DNA of 64,000 nucleotides from Siphonobacter curvatus (GCF_002943425.1 NZ_PTRA01000004.1:248001-312000); one strand, 5' to 3'. Shown: positions 1 to 10,051, numbered from the stretch's first letter. Notes: generated by a model not told the origin, from the letters alone. Numbers and translations are program-made.

Positions 1-337
1 CCTGCTGACTATTCATCGCCAGCGGTTTTTCGCAGAAAATGTGTTTGCCTTCCTTCGCCGCCGCTAAAGCCACTTCATAGTGTAATTGTTGGGGCAGAGC
101 AATGTCAATAATATCGATGTCGGGACGGGCGACGAGTTTCTTCCAGTCCGTCTCCGTTTCCTGCCATCCCCACTGTTGGGCAAATTCCTTGAGGGAAGCT
201 TCGTGCCGTCCGCAGGCGACTTTCAGGATCGGTTGAGCCGATACATCAAAAAATAACGGTGCTTTTTTCCAGGCGTTGCTGTGGGCCTTGCCCATGAACT
301 TGGTACCGACGATACCGACGTTGAGTTGTTTTTCCAT
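1..337 (-). CDS. Gfo/Idh/MocA family oxidoreductase, N-terminal part (cut by window edge)
   Basis: The first 112 residues are visible and the gene continues past the left edge. They begin with a Rossmann strand and a GIVGTKFMG dinucleotide-binding loop (residues 8-16). They later carry the FCEKPLAM segment (about residues 101-108), whose EKP lysine is a hallmark of the NAD(P)-dependent Gfo/Idh/MocA dehydrogenases. These enzymes oxidise or reduce sugars, inositols and related polyols in the cytoplasm; the substrate cannot be told from this part. The ATG at 337 lies 3 bp past the stop of the upstream sugar isomerase gene (341-1198), so the two are almost certainly one operon. Such pairs commonly act together on inositol-like or keto-sugar intermediates. 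No signal peptide is visible. Confidence 0.88.
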   Translation of the reverse strand, partial: MEKQLNVGIVGTKFMGKAHSNAWKKAPLFFDVSAQPILKVACGRHEASLKEFAQQWGWQETETDWKKLVARPDIDIIDIALPQQLHYEVALAAAKEGKHIFCEKPLAMNSQQ

Positions 338-340
338 GCG

Positions 341-1198
341 TTAGAGCGTTTTAGTCAGTGAACGGAGCGCCTGTATGCTTTGTTTGACGACTTCTTCTTC
401 CCGGTCGGTATAATCGGGGTGCAGAAAATCGACCTCCACTGCTAGGAAGCCCTGATAGTTATGCTGACTTAAAAGCTCGGCGAGGCGTTCGTTGGGAATC
501 AGGCCCTCGCCCGTGGGTACGCAGGAAAAGAAATACCACTCGTTAACGGGCACGCCTTTGACCGGTTTCAGGTCTTTGATGTGCGTGGCGAATACGTACG
601 GGGCCAGTTTCTCCATCGCCTGGATGGGATCATCGAGCACCCGCAGAAAATTTCCGGAGTCGAAATTCACGCCAAAATACGGCGAGTTTACGCCCTGAAT
701 CAGTTGCAGAATTTCGTCTGAGTTGTAATCAATGTGGTTTTCAACGGCCAGTTTCACGCCGTATCGCTCGGCTATTTTTGTGGCTTCGGAAAACATTCGG
801 GTCAGCTTTTCGAGCTGCGGACCGTGCGGCTCAAAGCGAAACATCAGACTACTGCCGACGACTCGCATCACTGGGGCTCCAATCTGCTGGGCGTATTCGA
901 TGTGCTCGATCATTTCCTCAAACGCCCGCTCGTTCTTGCCGCCTTCCAGCCCGTCGGGATGACCCCAGGCATACACACGGTCGAGGCCCGTGCGGTCGAG
1001 ATGGGCTTTGACACCCTCGAGATACGCCTTGTCGAATTTGGGGATGAAGCACGATTCGAGGGATACCCCGTCAATGCCCAGCGTTTCCGTTTTCGTCAGA
1101 AAATCTTCAAACGTCAGGATTTTGTCGGGCTGATTTTGTCCGGCGTATACTTCGCCAAACAGGCGGTGGTAACAGTAGCTGTCGATGCCAACTTTCAT
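341..1198 (-). CDS. Sugar phosphate isomerase/epimerase (xylose isomerase-like TIM barrel)
   Basis: A 285-residue cytoplasmic protein starting MKVGIDSYCYHRLFGEVY, a typical opening strand of the AP-endonuclease-2/xylose-isomerase-like TIM barrel (IolE/hydroxypyruvate isomerase superfamily). Metal-site segments are recognisable: VKLAVENH (the glutamate ligand), FGVNFDSGNFLRV, VFATHIKD and, near the C-terminus, FLAVEVDF. Length is normal for the family. It is followed after 3 bp by the Gfo/Idh/MocA oxidoreductase and preceded by a SusC/SusD locus, so a role in isomerising a sugar released or imported by that locus is plausible. The substrate is unknown. Confidence 0.85.
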   Translation of the reverse strand: MKVGIDSYCYHRLFGEVYAGQNQPDKILTFEDFLTKTETLGIDGVSLESCFIPKFDKAYLEGVKAHLDRTGLDRVYAWGHPDGLEGGKNERAFEEMIEHIEYAQQIGAPVMRVVGSSLMFRFEPHGPQLEKLTRMFSEATKIAERYGVKLAVENHIDYNSDEILQLIQGVNSPYFGVNFDSGNFLRVLDDPIQAMEKLAPYVFATHIKDLKPVKGVPVNEWYFFSCVPTGEGLIPNERLAELLSQHNYQGFLAVEVDFLHPDYTDREEEVVKQSIQALRSLTKTL

Positions 1199-1281
1199 AA
1201 AACGTTGATTAGTGGTTTAGGTACTCTTTTTCGCAAATAGCTGAAAAAATACCAGCTCGACCCAGAGAAATCAGGAATTTG

Positions 1282-1361
1282 AGTAGGGCGGTGTCAACAC
1301 TGGTCCGGTCGGCGGTCTCGGACCAGTCCCGTTCCCGAAGGAATTATGACTCCACCCTACT
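1282..1361 (-). terminator. Nested inverted repeats between susD and the isomerase gene
   Basis: An inner hairpin pairs ACTGGTCCG (1299-1307) with CGGACCAGT (1319-1327). An outer pair GTAGGG (1283-1288) / CCCTAC (1355-1360) encloses it. The element begins just downstream of the susD stop at 1367. No clear T-tract follows on the minus strand, so it may be an RNA-stabilising structure or attenuator rather than a classic terminator. Confidence 0.4.
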
Positions 1362-1366
1362 GAAAC

Positions 1367-3052
1367 TTACCAGCCCGGATTGTTTTCATTGATGGCCGTA
1401 TTTCCGTTGATTTCGTTCAGCGGCAGCGGCAACAACAAATGTTTCTCCTGACGACGTTTGATGATGTTATTGGCGTCAATATCAATGGCATTCATGACTT
1501 GCAGGTAGATGCCCCAGCGGCGAATATCCCAGGCCCGGTGTCCTTCCAGGGCCAGTTCGCGTTGACGTTCCTGCAAGATGAAGGAACGCAATTGCTGCTG
1601 ATTGAGGTTGGCAGCATCGCTGGCTCCACTGCGACGACGTACTTTGTTAAGAGCCTCGTAGGCATCAGCCGTTGGACCGTTGACTTCGTTTTCGGCTTCG
1701 GCAAAAATTAGTAAGGTTTCGGCGTACCGCAGGAACGGAAAGGGCATATCCGAACGCTGTACCGTCCGGTCAGAGACCTGAGCGTACTTGCTCAGCTTGG
1801 CCGTATGAAACTGGTCGGCGGAATAAACATCCGTAGGCTGGTAACCTTCCGCCGTGGGTACAGTCCCACTGTTTTTCACTTTCAGACTGTCTTTAGCGGG
1901 GTAGTAATGCCAGGCGGCGTTACTGAACATCCGCCAGCGGTGCTGTACGCCTTCGGTAATTCGCTGGTCTTTTTCCTCGAAGAGTTCGTACCAGTGGTCC
2001 GACATGGCGTACAGGGCCCCGTCGATGGAACCGTTCGCCATCAGATACCCTACGTAATGGTACGACAGGAAGTTACCGAAAATCTCCGATCCCGTGATGG
2101 CGTTCATCTGCCAGAGGTGCTCGCCCTTGTTGCGGTTGCCAATAGCCCAGGTATCCATGTACCGCGGGAACAGATCGATGGGTGAACCGGCTTTTTGCAT
2201 GTCAATTACTTCCTTGGCTTTATCGCGGGCCAGTTTGAAGTACTGAGCGGCGTCAAAGGATTCGTGACCCGCTACCACGCTCTTGGTGTAGGTAGTGGCC
2301 GTCGGCTGGATGCGACGCACGACGCCGTTGACCGTCTCCCGTTGCCGGCCACCCAGTACGGTGACCTGGGCTCCCTTTAGGGCTCCGGAAGCCATCGTTA
2401 CGTAGACTTTAGCCAGTAAGGTTTTTGCCGCTTCCTGACTCAGCCGACCCGTTTCGTAGCGGGCGTTGGTGCGGGTGTACAGCATCGTCTCGGCCATTTT
2501 CAGGTTTTCGATGATGTGGGCGTACACGTCAGGTACGGAGGCCCGGGGCTGGTTCGTGTTTTCGCCTTCGGTTACGGATTTTTTGAAGATGGGGATGGGT
2601 CCGTACGCCCGAACGAGCATGTAATACGCCCAGCCCCTAAGGAAGTACAATTGACCGAGGGCGTTGTTTTTCGAAGCATCGTCAATCGTGATCTGGCTGA
2701 CTTTCGTAATGGCGAAATTGCAGCGTTCGATCAGGGTATAAGGTCCGCCCCAGAAGGTGTTGATGTCGGAGGTAGACTGGAAGTTCCCCGCTCCCATCGC
2801 CTGGAATGCGTAATCCTTGCCGGTTACATCGTCGGCGTCCACTTCCAGCGGACGGTTATAGACGGCATACTGAAAAAAGGAGCCGCTGTTCAAGGTATTC
2901 AGTACGCCATTGACCCAGAGCTTGGCGTCAGCTTCGGTAGTCGTTCCTACCTGATCGGGACCAACGAAATCATACGGCGTTTCTTTCAAAGCATCCTTGC
3001 AGGACGTGCTGGACAGTACCAGGGCTACTAATGCTATATGTATCTTTTTCAT
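1367..3052 (-). CDS. RagB/SusD family glycan-binding outer membrane lipoprotein
   Basis: A 561-residue SusD-type protein. The N-terminus MKKIHIALVALVLSSTSC ends in a lipobox (STSC, Cys18), so the mature protein is a surface lipoprotein. The tetratricopeptide scaffold and C-terminal SusD segment are recognisable: LRGWAYYMLVRAYGPIPI in the middle, and YAETLLIFAEAENEVNG, LALEGHRAWDIRRWG and a terminal LPLPLNEINGN. SusD proteins cap the SusC channel and bind oligosaccharides at the outer face. It starts 15 bp past the stop of its susC partner (3068-6259), so the two are cotranscribed. The GH5 enzyme just upstream suggests a beta-glycan substrate; that is inference. Confidence 0.95.
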   Translation of the reverse strand: MKKIHIALVALVLSSTSCKDALKETPYDFVGPDQVGTTTEADAKLWVNGVLNTLNSGSFFQYAVYNRPLEVDADDVTGKDYAFQAMGAGNFQSTSDINTFWGGPYTLIERCNFAITKVSQITIDDASKNNALGQLYFLRGWAYYMLVRAYGPIPIFKKSVTEGENTNQPRASVPDVYAHIIENLKMAETMLYTRTNARYETGRLSQEAAKTLLAKVYVTMASGALKGAQVTVLGGRQRETVNGVVRRIQPTATTYTKSVVAGHESFDAAQYFKLARDKAKEVIDMQKAGSPIDLFPRYMDTWAIGNRNKGEHLWQMNAITGSEIFGNFLSYHYVGYLMANGSIDGALYAMSDHWYELFEEKDQRITEGVQHRWRMFSNAAWHYYPAKDSLKVKNSGTVPTAEGYQPTDVYSADQFHTAKLSKYAQVSDRTVQRSDMPFPFLRYAETLLIFAEAENEVNGPTADAYEALNKVRRRSGASDAANLNQQQLRSFILQERQRELALEGHRAWDIRRWGIYLQVMNAIDIDANNIIKRRQEKHLLLPLPLNEINGNTAINENNPGW

Positions 3053-3067
3053 AGAAAGTTCGGAGGA

Positions 3068-6000
3068 TTAAAAGGAAGCTTTGAAGCCCAGCGTAATGGT
3101 TCGGTTATTGGGATACGAGTTCATATCCACGCCCCGGCGGGAGGCATCGCCCCCGAAGGAGTTCACGTCGGGATCGTACCAGCTGTACTTCGAGAAGGTC
3201 AGCAGGTTGCCCAGGCTACCGTATACATTCAGTGATTCCACGTATTTCACCGGCGTCTTGAAGGTATACCCCAGGTTGACCGTTTTCAGTCGCAGGTAAG
3301 AAGCATCCTCCAGATACCGATCCGAGAATAACATCACCCGTACCTGCGAAGCATCGGCCCGGGGCCATTTGGCATCGGCTTTGTTGTCTTCCGTCCAGCG
3401 GGTATCGTAGGCCCACTGCGGTACGTTGCCCAACTGGTTCATCCGTACTTTCAGCAGGTTGGTGTTGACGATATTGCCCCCCTGTACGCCCTGGAAGAAG
3501 ATACTGAGGTTGAAACCTTTGTAGGAAAAGTTGTTCGTAAAACCGTAGGTAAAATCCGGGTTGGTATTACCGATGATCGTACGGTCGGTACTCTCGCTGA
3601 TACTGGCCGGATTGTTATCCATGTTTTTGTACTTGATCTCGCCCAGTTTCGAACGAAGCTGCGTTTCTGACCAGTTGGCAAACTGCGGATCGGCCCGTAC
3701 TTCGGCAATGTCGTCGTAGTAACCGTCTTCTACCAGTCCGTAGATCGTGCCGATGGGGTATCCATTCCGCTGGATGAAGATGTTATCGTAGGAGTAGTAC
3801 AACCGCTGAGCAAACTGGTCGGCGGGCAGATCCATGATCTTGTTTCGGTTGAAGGAAATATTGGCGTTCAAATCCCACTTGAAGGCATTCTGCTGCACCA
3901 GTGTTCCCACCGCCGTAATTTCCAAGCCTTTGTTTTCCACCGTTCCGTAATTGGTCAGCATGGTATTGAAGCCGTTGCTGGGGGCAATCTGGATGGTTTG
4001 GAGCAGGTCTTTCGTATGCTTCTTGTACAGATCGACGGTTACATTGAAACGGTTATTCATGAAACCAAAATCAACGCCGAAATCATACTGCGTGGTCGTT
4101 TCCCACTTGATGTTTGGATCAACCAGACCGCGACCGTTATCCACCGCAAAACCACTCTGTTCGGATCCACCAAAAGGTACGTTGGCAATCGTCGTGGCGT
4201 AGATACTGCCGTAAGGTCCGATGCCCTGATTACCCGTTTGTCCCACACTCGTCCGCACTTTCAGCGTCGAGAATACCCCCAAATTCCGGATGAATTCTTC
4301 TTCGCCCGCGTTCCAGGCCAGAGCAAACGAGGCAAAGTTAGCCCACTTGTTGCGGATGGCAAATTTGCTGGAACCATCACGGCGGAAGGAAGCCGTGAAG
4401 AGGTATTTGCCGTCGTAGCTATAGTTAACCCGACCCAGTACCGACATCAGCGCGTTGTCGTTCCGACCGTTTTGCAGCGGTGAAGGACGCAGACCTGCTC
4501 GGAGGTTAAAGTTTTTGGTAAGGTCCGTTGGGAAACCCGTGGCCGACATCGTTTTGTACTCGGAAACGCCTTTTTCGTAGGTGTAAGCGGCTACGGCGTT
4601 GATGTTGTGCTTCGTACCGAACGTTTTGATGTAGGTCAGAATCGACTCCATCGTCAACTGCGAGTAGTTATTATCGCTCACCATGCCGAAGCCATTGACG
4701 GGCGTGCGGCCTTCGTTCAGATCGCGTCCGTAGTAAATCTCCCGCGAGTTGAGGTTGTAGTTATACCCCATGCGTTGCCGGAAATTCAGGGCGGGCGTAA
4801 AGTTCAGTTGAGCAAACGCCGTGGTGTACACGCGGGTCGAGTACGTAAAATCACGGGCCGACTGCGTGGTTTTGTACGGATTGGCCAGATTGGACGTATT
4901 GATCAGCGATTCCCGGAAGGCCGAATTCGGATCGTTCACCGGGTACGTAGACGGGAAGAAGATCGTCGAACTGATCAAACTGGGCTGAGCCCCGGACGTA
5001 TTGGTTTTTCCTAATTGATAGGTCGTGTAGGCAATGTTGTTGCTCGTACCGATCGTCAGTAATTTACCAATTTTGCGTTCGAGGTTGAATTGCAGACTGT
5101 ACCGTTTGAAACCGGAGTTGAGCAATACACCCTGCTGATCCAGGTAATTTCCCGAAATCAGGTACGTGCCGCGATCATTCCCACCCGAAACCGACAGCGT
5201 ATAATCCTGCGTAACGGCGGGGCGGAATACCTCATCCTGCCAGTTGGTACCTTTGAAACCAGCCGGATACTGGGTGCCTTCGGGTAAACCGTCACGGTAG
5301 TCTTCCGGTCCGGGCAGGTACGTGTTTTCACCCAATACCGGGTCGCGGCCAATTTTCCCCGGAAAAGGCACTTCCAACGTCGTGCCGATGTACTTACTAG
5401 CGTTAGCGTAAGCTTCGTTTTGAAACAGTGCGTACTGATAGCCATTCAGCATCGGAATGCGTTTTGATACCCGGCCCAGACTCAGGTTGGTGGTGAATTC
5501 TACGCGATCTTTTCCGGCTTTGCCTTTTTTCGTCGTGATCAATACCACTCCGTTGGCTCCCCGCGAACCGTAAATGGCGGTGGCGGAGGCATCCTTGAGT
5601 ACTTCGATGCTCTCGATGTCCTGCGGGTTCATGTTGGCCAGTACATTGATGGTTTGCATGGAACCCTCGGCTCCGGCGGGCGTAGCGGCGGAGGTGAACG
5701 GAATACCGTCGATGACGTACAGCGGTTCGCTACCCGTGAAAGAGTTGGCTCCGCGAATGGTCATGCTGATGCCACCACCTGGAGCACCGTCGCCTTTGTT
5801 GACGTTTACGCCCGCAATTTGTCCCTGTAAACTTTGGTTGACGCTTACGGGAATGTTGCGTAACAAATCCTGTCCTTTCACGGTCGATACCGAACCGGTA
5901 AGGTCCCGGCGGTTCACTTGCCCGTAGCCAATAACAACGACTTCATTGAGTTTTTTGTCGTCTGATTCCAGCTCAACGTCCAGCGTTGTACGTCCCGCTA

Positions 6001-6259
6001 GGGCTATTTCCTGCGGCGTGTAGCCAACAAAAGAAAAAATCAGTGTAGCGTTGGCATCGGGTACGGATAGGCTGTACACCCCCACGGCATTGGTGACCGT
6101 TCCCGAGGTCGTTCCTTTGACGAGGATACTGACGCCCGGAAGTACTTCGCCCGTGTCTTTGGCCCGAGCCACGCCTTTGACGGTGGTAGTCTGAGTCCAG
6201 CCTTCTGAGGTCACCGCCAGGCACAAGAAAGCTAGCAACAATAGATAGTATTGTTTCAT
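3068..6259 (-). CDS. SusC/RagA family TonB-linked outer membrane transporter
   Basis: A 1063-residue SusC-type TonB-dependent transporter. The ATG at 6259 (MKQYYLLLLAFLCLAVTS, a signal peptide) is preferred; the frame stays open for 47 more codons upstream but that stretch has no signal peptide and runs into the preceding gene. After the signal come a carboxypeptidase-regulatory-like beta-sandwich (about 23-105, with VLPGVSILVKGT), a SusC linker (VVIGYGQVNRRDLTGSVS), a plug domain, and a 22-strand barrel ending in TITLGFKASF. There is no N-terminal STN domain, so it is probably not sigma/FecR-coupled. It pairs with the downstream susD and moves oligosaccharides into the periplasm. The GH5 gene begins 53 bp upstream. 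Confidence 0.95.
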   Translation of the reverse strand: MKQYYLLLLAFLCLAVTSEGWTQTTTVKGVARAKDTGEVLPGVSILVKGTTSGTVTNAVGVYSLSVPDANATLIFSFVGYTPQEIALAGRTTLDVELESDDKKLNEVVVIGYGQVNRRDLTGSVSTVKGQDLLRNIPVSVNQSLQGQIAGVNVNKGDGAPGGGISMTIRGANSFTGSEPLYVIDGIPFTSAATPAGAEGSMQTINVLANMNPQDIESIEVLKDASATAIYGSRGANGVVLITTKKGKAGKDRVEFTTNLSLGRVSKRIPMLNGYQYALFQNEAYANASKYIGTTLEVPFPGKIGRDPVLGENTYLPGPEDYRDGLPEGTQYPAGFKGTNWQDEVFRPAVTQDYTLSVSGGNDRGTYLISGNYLDQQGVLLNSGFKRYSLQFNLERKIGKLLTIGTSNNIAYTTYQLGKTNTSGAQPSLISSTIFFPSTYPVNDPNSAFRESLINTSNLANPYKTTQSARDFTYSTRVYTTAFAQLNFTPALNFRQRMGYNYNLNSREIYYGRDLNEGRTPVNGFGMVSDNNYSQLTMESILTYIKTFGTKHNINAVAAYTYEKGVSEYKTMSATGFPTDLTKNFNLRAGLRPSPLQNGRNDNALMSVLGRVNYSYDGKYLFTASFRRDGSSKFAIRNKWANFASFALAWNAGEEEFIRNLGVFSTLKVRTSVGQTGNQGIGPYGSIYATTIANVPFGGSEQSGFAVDNGRGLVDPNIKWETTTQYDFGVDFGFMNNRFNVTVDLYKKHTKDLLQTIQIAPSNGFNTMLTNYGTVENKGLEITAVGTLVQQNAFKWDLNANISFNRNKIMDLPADQFAQRLYYSYDNIFIQRNGYPIGTIYGLVEDGYYDDIAEVRADPQFANWSETQLRSKLGEIKYKNMDNNPASISESTDRTIIGNTNPDFTYGFTNNFSYKGFNLSIFFQGVQGGNIVNTNLLKVRMNQLGNVPQWAYDTRWTEDNKADAKWPRADASQVRVMLFSDRYLEDASYLRLKTVNLGYTFKTPVKYVESLNVYGSLGNLLTFSKYSWYDPDVNSFGGDASRRGVDMNSYPNNRTITLGFKASF

Positions 6260-6312
6260 AGATATTAGGTTTAAAATGAACGGGTAACAAGTAGTATGCG
6301 TGGGAGTCAGGA

Positions 6313-7320
6313 TTAAAGCGTTGGGTATTTTTCCAGTATTTTCATTTGTGGGCGATCGGCACCCTGCCGGGGGCTTACGGCGAGCGTGTAGTCTCCCCAC
6401 CAGGGGCCCGCGGCCCAGTAGGTACCGCTCACCTGGTTTTCGCGGAGATACGCCAGGAACTGATCGAGGGTTTCGAGCCAGCGAGGGTCCGTATCCGGCA
6501 CGCCGTATTCACCGACAAGTCCCTGAAAGTGATTCGCTTTCAGCCAGTTGACAAAGGGTCTTACCCGCTCGATTCCTTTCTGAGCCGAAGCTTCTTCTGT
6601 TATGTAATCGTGTTTGTACGTTCCCGAACCGTCTTTATCGAAATACACGTGAGCTTCAAAAATCAGGTGTCGGGAAGGATCTTTCAGGTACTTGAGCGTG
6701 TCACTGGCCCGTAACCAGCGTTCGCCCGAACTCCACTGATCGCCACCCACGAGAATGGCGGTTTTGGGATCCGTTTTCCGAATCTGCGTAATGCAGTGCT
6801 GGGCGATGGAAAACCAGGGCGTATCCGCTCGCAAATCGTGCGGTTCGTTCATCAGACCGTAGCCCCAAATGTTTGAGTACGACCGACAGGCCTGAGCCAG
6901 CTTTTGCCAGAGATCGCCGATGTGTTGGATTGAAACTCTTTCGGAACCAATCAGATACTCAGTCCCATCCATCTGCCGACGACCGTAATTATGCAAATCC
7001 AGAATAACCCAGAGTTTTCGTTGCTGGGCCTGCTTGATGACCTGTTTGATGCGAGAAAGCTCCCGGGCATCGAGCGGTCCGTTTAACTGGGGCTGAATCC
7101 GCTCCCATTTAAACGGTAACCGAATCAGGGTCAATCCTTTGGCTTTGAAATAATCCAGCTCGGAAGGCCGGGGGTACGTATAGGTTTTGTCGAATTCTCC
7201 CGGCATCGTGGACCCAAAATCCGCTCCAGCCAAATTTACGCCATACGCTACGGGGTTTTTCTGACTGTACGCGGACCAGCTAGCCAACGCAAAACACACG
7301 CCTAGTAAAGCTTTACGCAT
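6313..7320 (-). CDS. Secreted glycoside hydrolase family 5 (cellulase-like) endoglycanase
   Basis: A 335-residue GH5 (clan GH-A) TIM-barrel enzyme. The start at 7320 gives a clean signal peptide, MRKALLGVCFALASWSAYSQ; an ATG at 7365 would add 15 residues before it. GH5 landmarks: TLIRLPFKW (62-72), WVILDLHNYGRR (104-115), GYGLMNEPHD with the acid/base Glu159, HVYFDKDG (224-231) and GLVGEYG with the nucleophile Glu271. Both catalytic glutamates are present. GH5 covers cellulases, mannanases and others, so linkage specificity is open. It lies 53 bp upstream of susC in the same orientation, which makes a compact utilisation locus (enzyme, SusC, SusD). Confidence 0.92.
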   Translation of the reverse strand: MRKALLGVCFALASWSAYSQKNPVAYGVNLAGADFGSTMPGEFDKTYTYPRPSELDYFKAKGLTLIRLPFKWERIQPQLNGPLDARELSRIKQVIKQAQQRKLWVILDLHNYGRRQMDGTEYLIGSERVSIQHIGDLWQKLAQACRSYSNIWGYGLMNEPHDLRADTPWFSIAQHCITQIRKTDPKTAILVGGDQWSSGERWLRASDTLKYLKDPSRHLIFEAHVYFDKDGSGTYKHDYITEEASAQKGIERVRPFVNWLKANHFQGLVGEYGVPDTDPRWLETLDQFLAYLRENQVSGTYWAAGPWWGDYTLAVSPRQGADRPQMKILEKYPTL

Positions 7321-7737
7321 ACGAGGTTTATTGAATGAAATAGATTTAGAGGTAGTGTACTTCACTTGATAACCTTACTGTCTATACGTCATTATTTTAC
7401 AGACTTTAATCGAAGGCTGTGAACTGATCGTACATTCGGAATTCTCGAAAATATCAGTTTAAGACACAGAGGCAGTTACCGTATTTGCTCGTTAAAAAAT
7501 TCAGGTAAAATCCTTGCCGTTCCACTCCGTAAGAGCTTAGCTTTTCATCTTTCGCTGGTATGGAATGGCTGACTCTGGTTTGACTAAGTACGCTGGTGTT
7601 GTGAAATAGTGTACGTTAACTATCTTATTCAAAAGTACTTTCCATTTCTGAATCTACCAACAAAATGTATACTTATTTATTTAAAAAATTGGATCAAAAG
7701 AGGTCGAAGGCGAACGATACTCATTACTTCTGTAAAA
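7321..7737. other. Intergenic region upstream of the GH5 gene
   Basis: About 0.4 kb, AT-rich in its right half. It should hold the promoter of the GH5-susC-susD operon and the 3' end of the quinoprotein dehydrogenase transcript. I see no confident promoter match, hairpin or small gene. Confidence 0.5.
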
Positions 7738-9879
7738 TTACTCCAGGGCAAAGGCGACATACGCATCGCCCGTCTTGGTACCCAACTTCCCGCCACCCGT
7801 AGCCGCGATCACGACGTACTGTTTGCCATGGACCACATAGGTACTCGGGGTGGCGTACCCACCAAAGGGCAAGGTCGTTTCCCACAGTAGTTCACCCGTG
7901 TCTTTATCGAAAGCCCGGAATTTCTCATCACCCGTAGCGGCAATGAACACGAGTCCGCCTTTCGTGACGATACAGCCGCCGAAGTTCTCGCGTCCGGTTA
8001 CCGGAATACCCTTCGCCGTTAGTTCGGGGTATTCACCCAGCGGTTTTTTCCAGACGAGTTCACCCGTATGCAGATTAATGGCATTAAGTGTACCCCAGGG
8101 GGCTTTGGTAGCGGGATAATTTTCCTTATCCAGAAATTTGGTATAATTCATCGCCCGGTATACGGGTTTCTGATTGCTTTGCTTCACGGCCGTCTGGCTT
8201 TCCATATCCAGCAGAAACTCCGCCAGAGCCTGTACTTCGTCTTCTGAAATCTGGGAAAAAGCGGGCATGGCACCCCGTCCATTTTTCACAATTTGAACTA
8301 CATCCGGCTTCTTATACTTCTTAGAAAGGCTCGTTAAAGCCGGAATACCACCATTTCCCTGTCGCTCGGAGCCGTGGCAACCGACGCAACCCTTCTCCAG
8401 ATACACCCGCCGACCCGGATGCTGGGCAAAAGCTTCAGCCGATTTTTCCTTGGCGTTAATATCGATCATGGTAATGTGCCAGGCCAGCTCATTGGCGTTC
8501 ACGTACAAATTTCCGCTTGTCGGATCGTAAGCTCCGCCGCTCCATTCCGCTCCCCCGTGAATGCCGTAGTAAATCACGCCTTTCTGGGTTGGTGGTACGT
8601 ACCAGCCCGTGTCCGCCTTTTCAAACCGGGCGAGGGCATCGGCGTGAGCTTCGGGCGTACGGTCCGTCAAATCATTCCGCGTAACCACTTGTTTGGAAAA
8701 GGGCTGCGGCCAGCGAACGTACGGCTGCGTCGGGTAGGCCTGTTCGTCGAGTAAGGTAGATGGCGGTACGGGCCGCTCTTCTACGTCCGACAACAATTCT
8801 CCCGTTAATCGATTGAATAAAAACACATTCCCCGTTTTGGTTAACTGCACCACGCCGGGTACGGGTTTGCCTTTGTAGTTAAAATCGGCCAGAATGGGAG
8901 CACAGGGTAAATCGAGATCCCACAAATCGCGGTGAATGACCTGATAATGCCAGGCATGTTGGCCCGTGTTGGCATTCAGGGCAACAATGCAGTTGCCGTA
9001 CAGTTGTGAGCCTTCTTTACCCGGACGGTAGAAATCATTTTTAGGCTGACCCGTGGCGAAATACACCATGCCATTTTTAGGGTCTACTGACAAACCACCC
9101 CAGACGTTCACGCCTGCCCCATCCTTCCAGAAATCCGGGTCACCCCAGCTCTCGTAGCCGAGTTGGCCGGGTTGGGGTATGGTGTAGAACGTCCAGCGTT
9201 TTTTGCCCGTACGCACGTCAAAACCGCTGACGTTGGCCGGAGCACTCCAGCTCATCGAACCCACGATCACCAGATCTTTATAAATGACGGGCGAAGCCGG
9301 AGCCGTAATTTTCATATCCGACGCGGGTCGCATATGACCCTCGTTCAAATCCAGGCGACCGCCCGTTCCGAAGCTTTCAATGGTTTTTCCGGTGCGGGCG
9401 TCAATGGCCAGCAGGTAATGATTGGCGGTAAAGAGAATCCGTTGTTCGTTTCCTTCGTTCCAGTAAGCAATGCCCCGGTTGATACCGCCGAATTTTTCAC
9501 CCGCCCGGGCCGGATTGTGCCGCCAAATTTCCTGACCGTTGGTGGCATTCACTGCAATGATTTCCTGAGCGGGCGTTGTTATGTACATTACGCCGTCTAC
9601 AATTAATGGATTGCCCTGAATGTTACCTGCCTTGTTGCCCGAGTGATACGTCCAGGCTACTTTCAGCCGGGATACGTTTTGTTTCGTGATCTGGTCTGCT
9701 GCCGCAAAACGGGTTACGCCGGAATCACCACCCGTGATGGGCCAGTCCAGCGAAGCCGTGGTGGTCTGCGTCATACGTTTACAGGCAACCACGCCCGCTA
9801 CGAGGCTTATACTCACCAAAACAAACCACCGGGATGTTACCGGCAAACGGGAAAGGATCAGGGGGCGAACCTTTTTCAT
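7738..9879 (-). CDS. PQQ-dependent dehydrogenase fused to cytochrome c, lipoprotein
   Basis: A 713-residue quinoprotein of the membrane-bound glucose/quinate dehydrogenase type. An N-terminal hydrophobic segment ends in a lipobox (VVAC, Cys33), so the enzyme is anchored to a membrane on the periplasmic side. The beta-propeller opens with the family phrase WPITGGDSGVTRF and has tryptophan-docking repeats such as NANTGQHAWHYQ and HTGELVWKKPL. A cytochrome c domain is inserted near residues 490-565, with a CVGCH haem site and a GAMPAFSQ axial methionine, so electrons leave PQQ through a built-in haem. Family members oxidise aldoses or polyols. No PQQ synthesis gene is visible in the window. Confidence 0.9.
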   Translation of the reverse strand: MKKVRPLILSRLPVTSRWFVLVSISLVAGVVACKRMTQTTTASLDWPITGGDSGVTRFAAADQITKQNVSRLKVAWTYHSGNKAGNIQGNPLIVDGVMYITTPAQEIIAVNATNGQEIWRHNPARAGEKFGGINRGIAYWNEGNEQRILFTANHYLLAIDARTGKTIESFGTGGRLDLNEGHMRPASDMKITAPASPVIYKDLVIVGSMSWSAPANVSGFDVRTGKKRWTFYTIPQPGQLGYESWGDPDFWKDGAGVNVWGGLSVDPKNGMVYFATGQPKNDFYRPGKEGSQLYGNCIVALNANTGQHAWHYQVIHRDLWDLDLPCAPILADFNYKGKPVPGVVQLTKTGNVFLFNRLTGELLSDVEERPVPPSTLLDEQAYPTQPYVRWPQPFSKQVVTRNDLTDRTPEAHADALARFEKADTGWYVPPTQKGVIYYGIHGGAEWSGGAYDPTSGNLYVNANELAWHITMIDINAKEKSAEAFAQHPGRRVYLEKGCVGCHGSERQGNGGIPALTSLSKKYKKPDVVQIVKNGRGAMPAFSQISEDEVQALAEFLLDMESQTAVKQSNQKPVYRAMNYTKFLDKENYPATKAPWGTLNAINLHTGELVWKKPLGEYPELTAKGIPVTGRENFGGCIVTKGGLVFIAATGDEKFRAFDKDTGELLWETTLPFGGYATPSTYVVHGKQYVVIAATGGGKLGTKTGDAYVAFALE

Positions 9880-10051
9880 ACAGAGGCGTGCGTATCAATG
9901 GGTCGTCACTTCATGCGTTGTTACAACCTGATAAAACAGGAAACACAAAATGCAATAGTGTACGTACACCAAAGGTATAAAGAATAATTTATCCGGGAAT
10001 TAATTTCATTAAAATTTGATGGAATATGCCTTTTTTTAGAACCATTATAAG

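Noticed and set aside
734-1240. Long open frame on the plus strand, opposite the isomerase gene
   Set aside because: It is antisense to a gene with clear family motifs and has no family features of its own.
6260-6400. 47-residue N-terminal extension of the first SusC
   Set aside because: It places the signal peptide internally and overlaps the end of the GH5 gene; the ATG at 6259 is a proper signal-peptide start.
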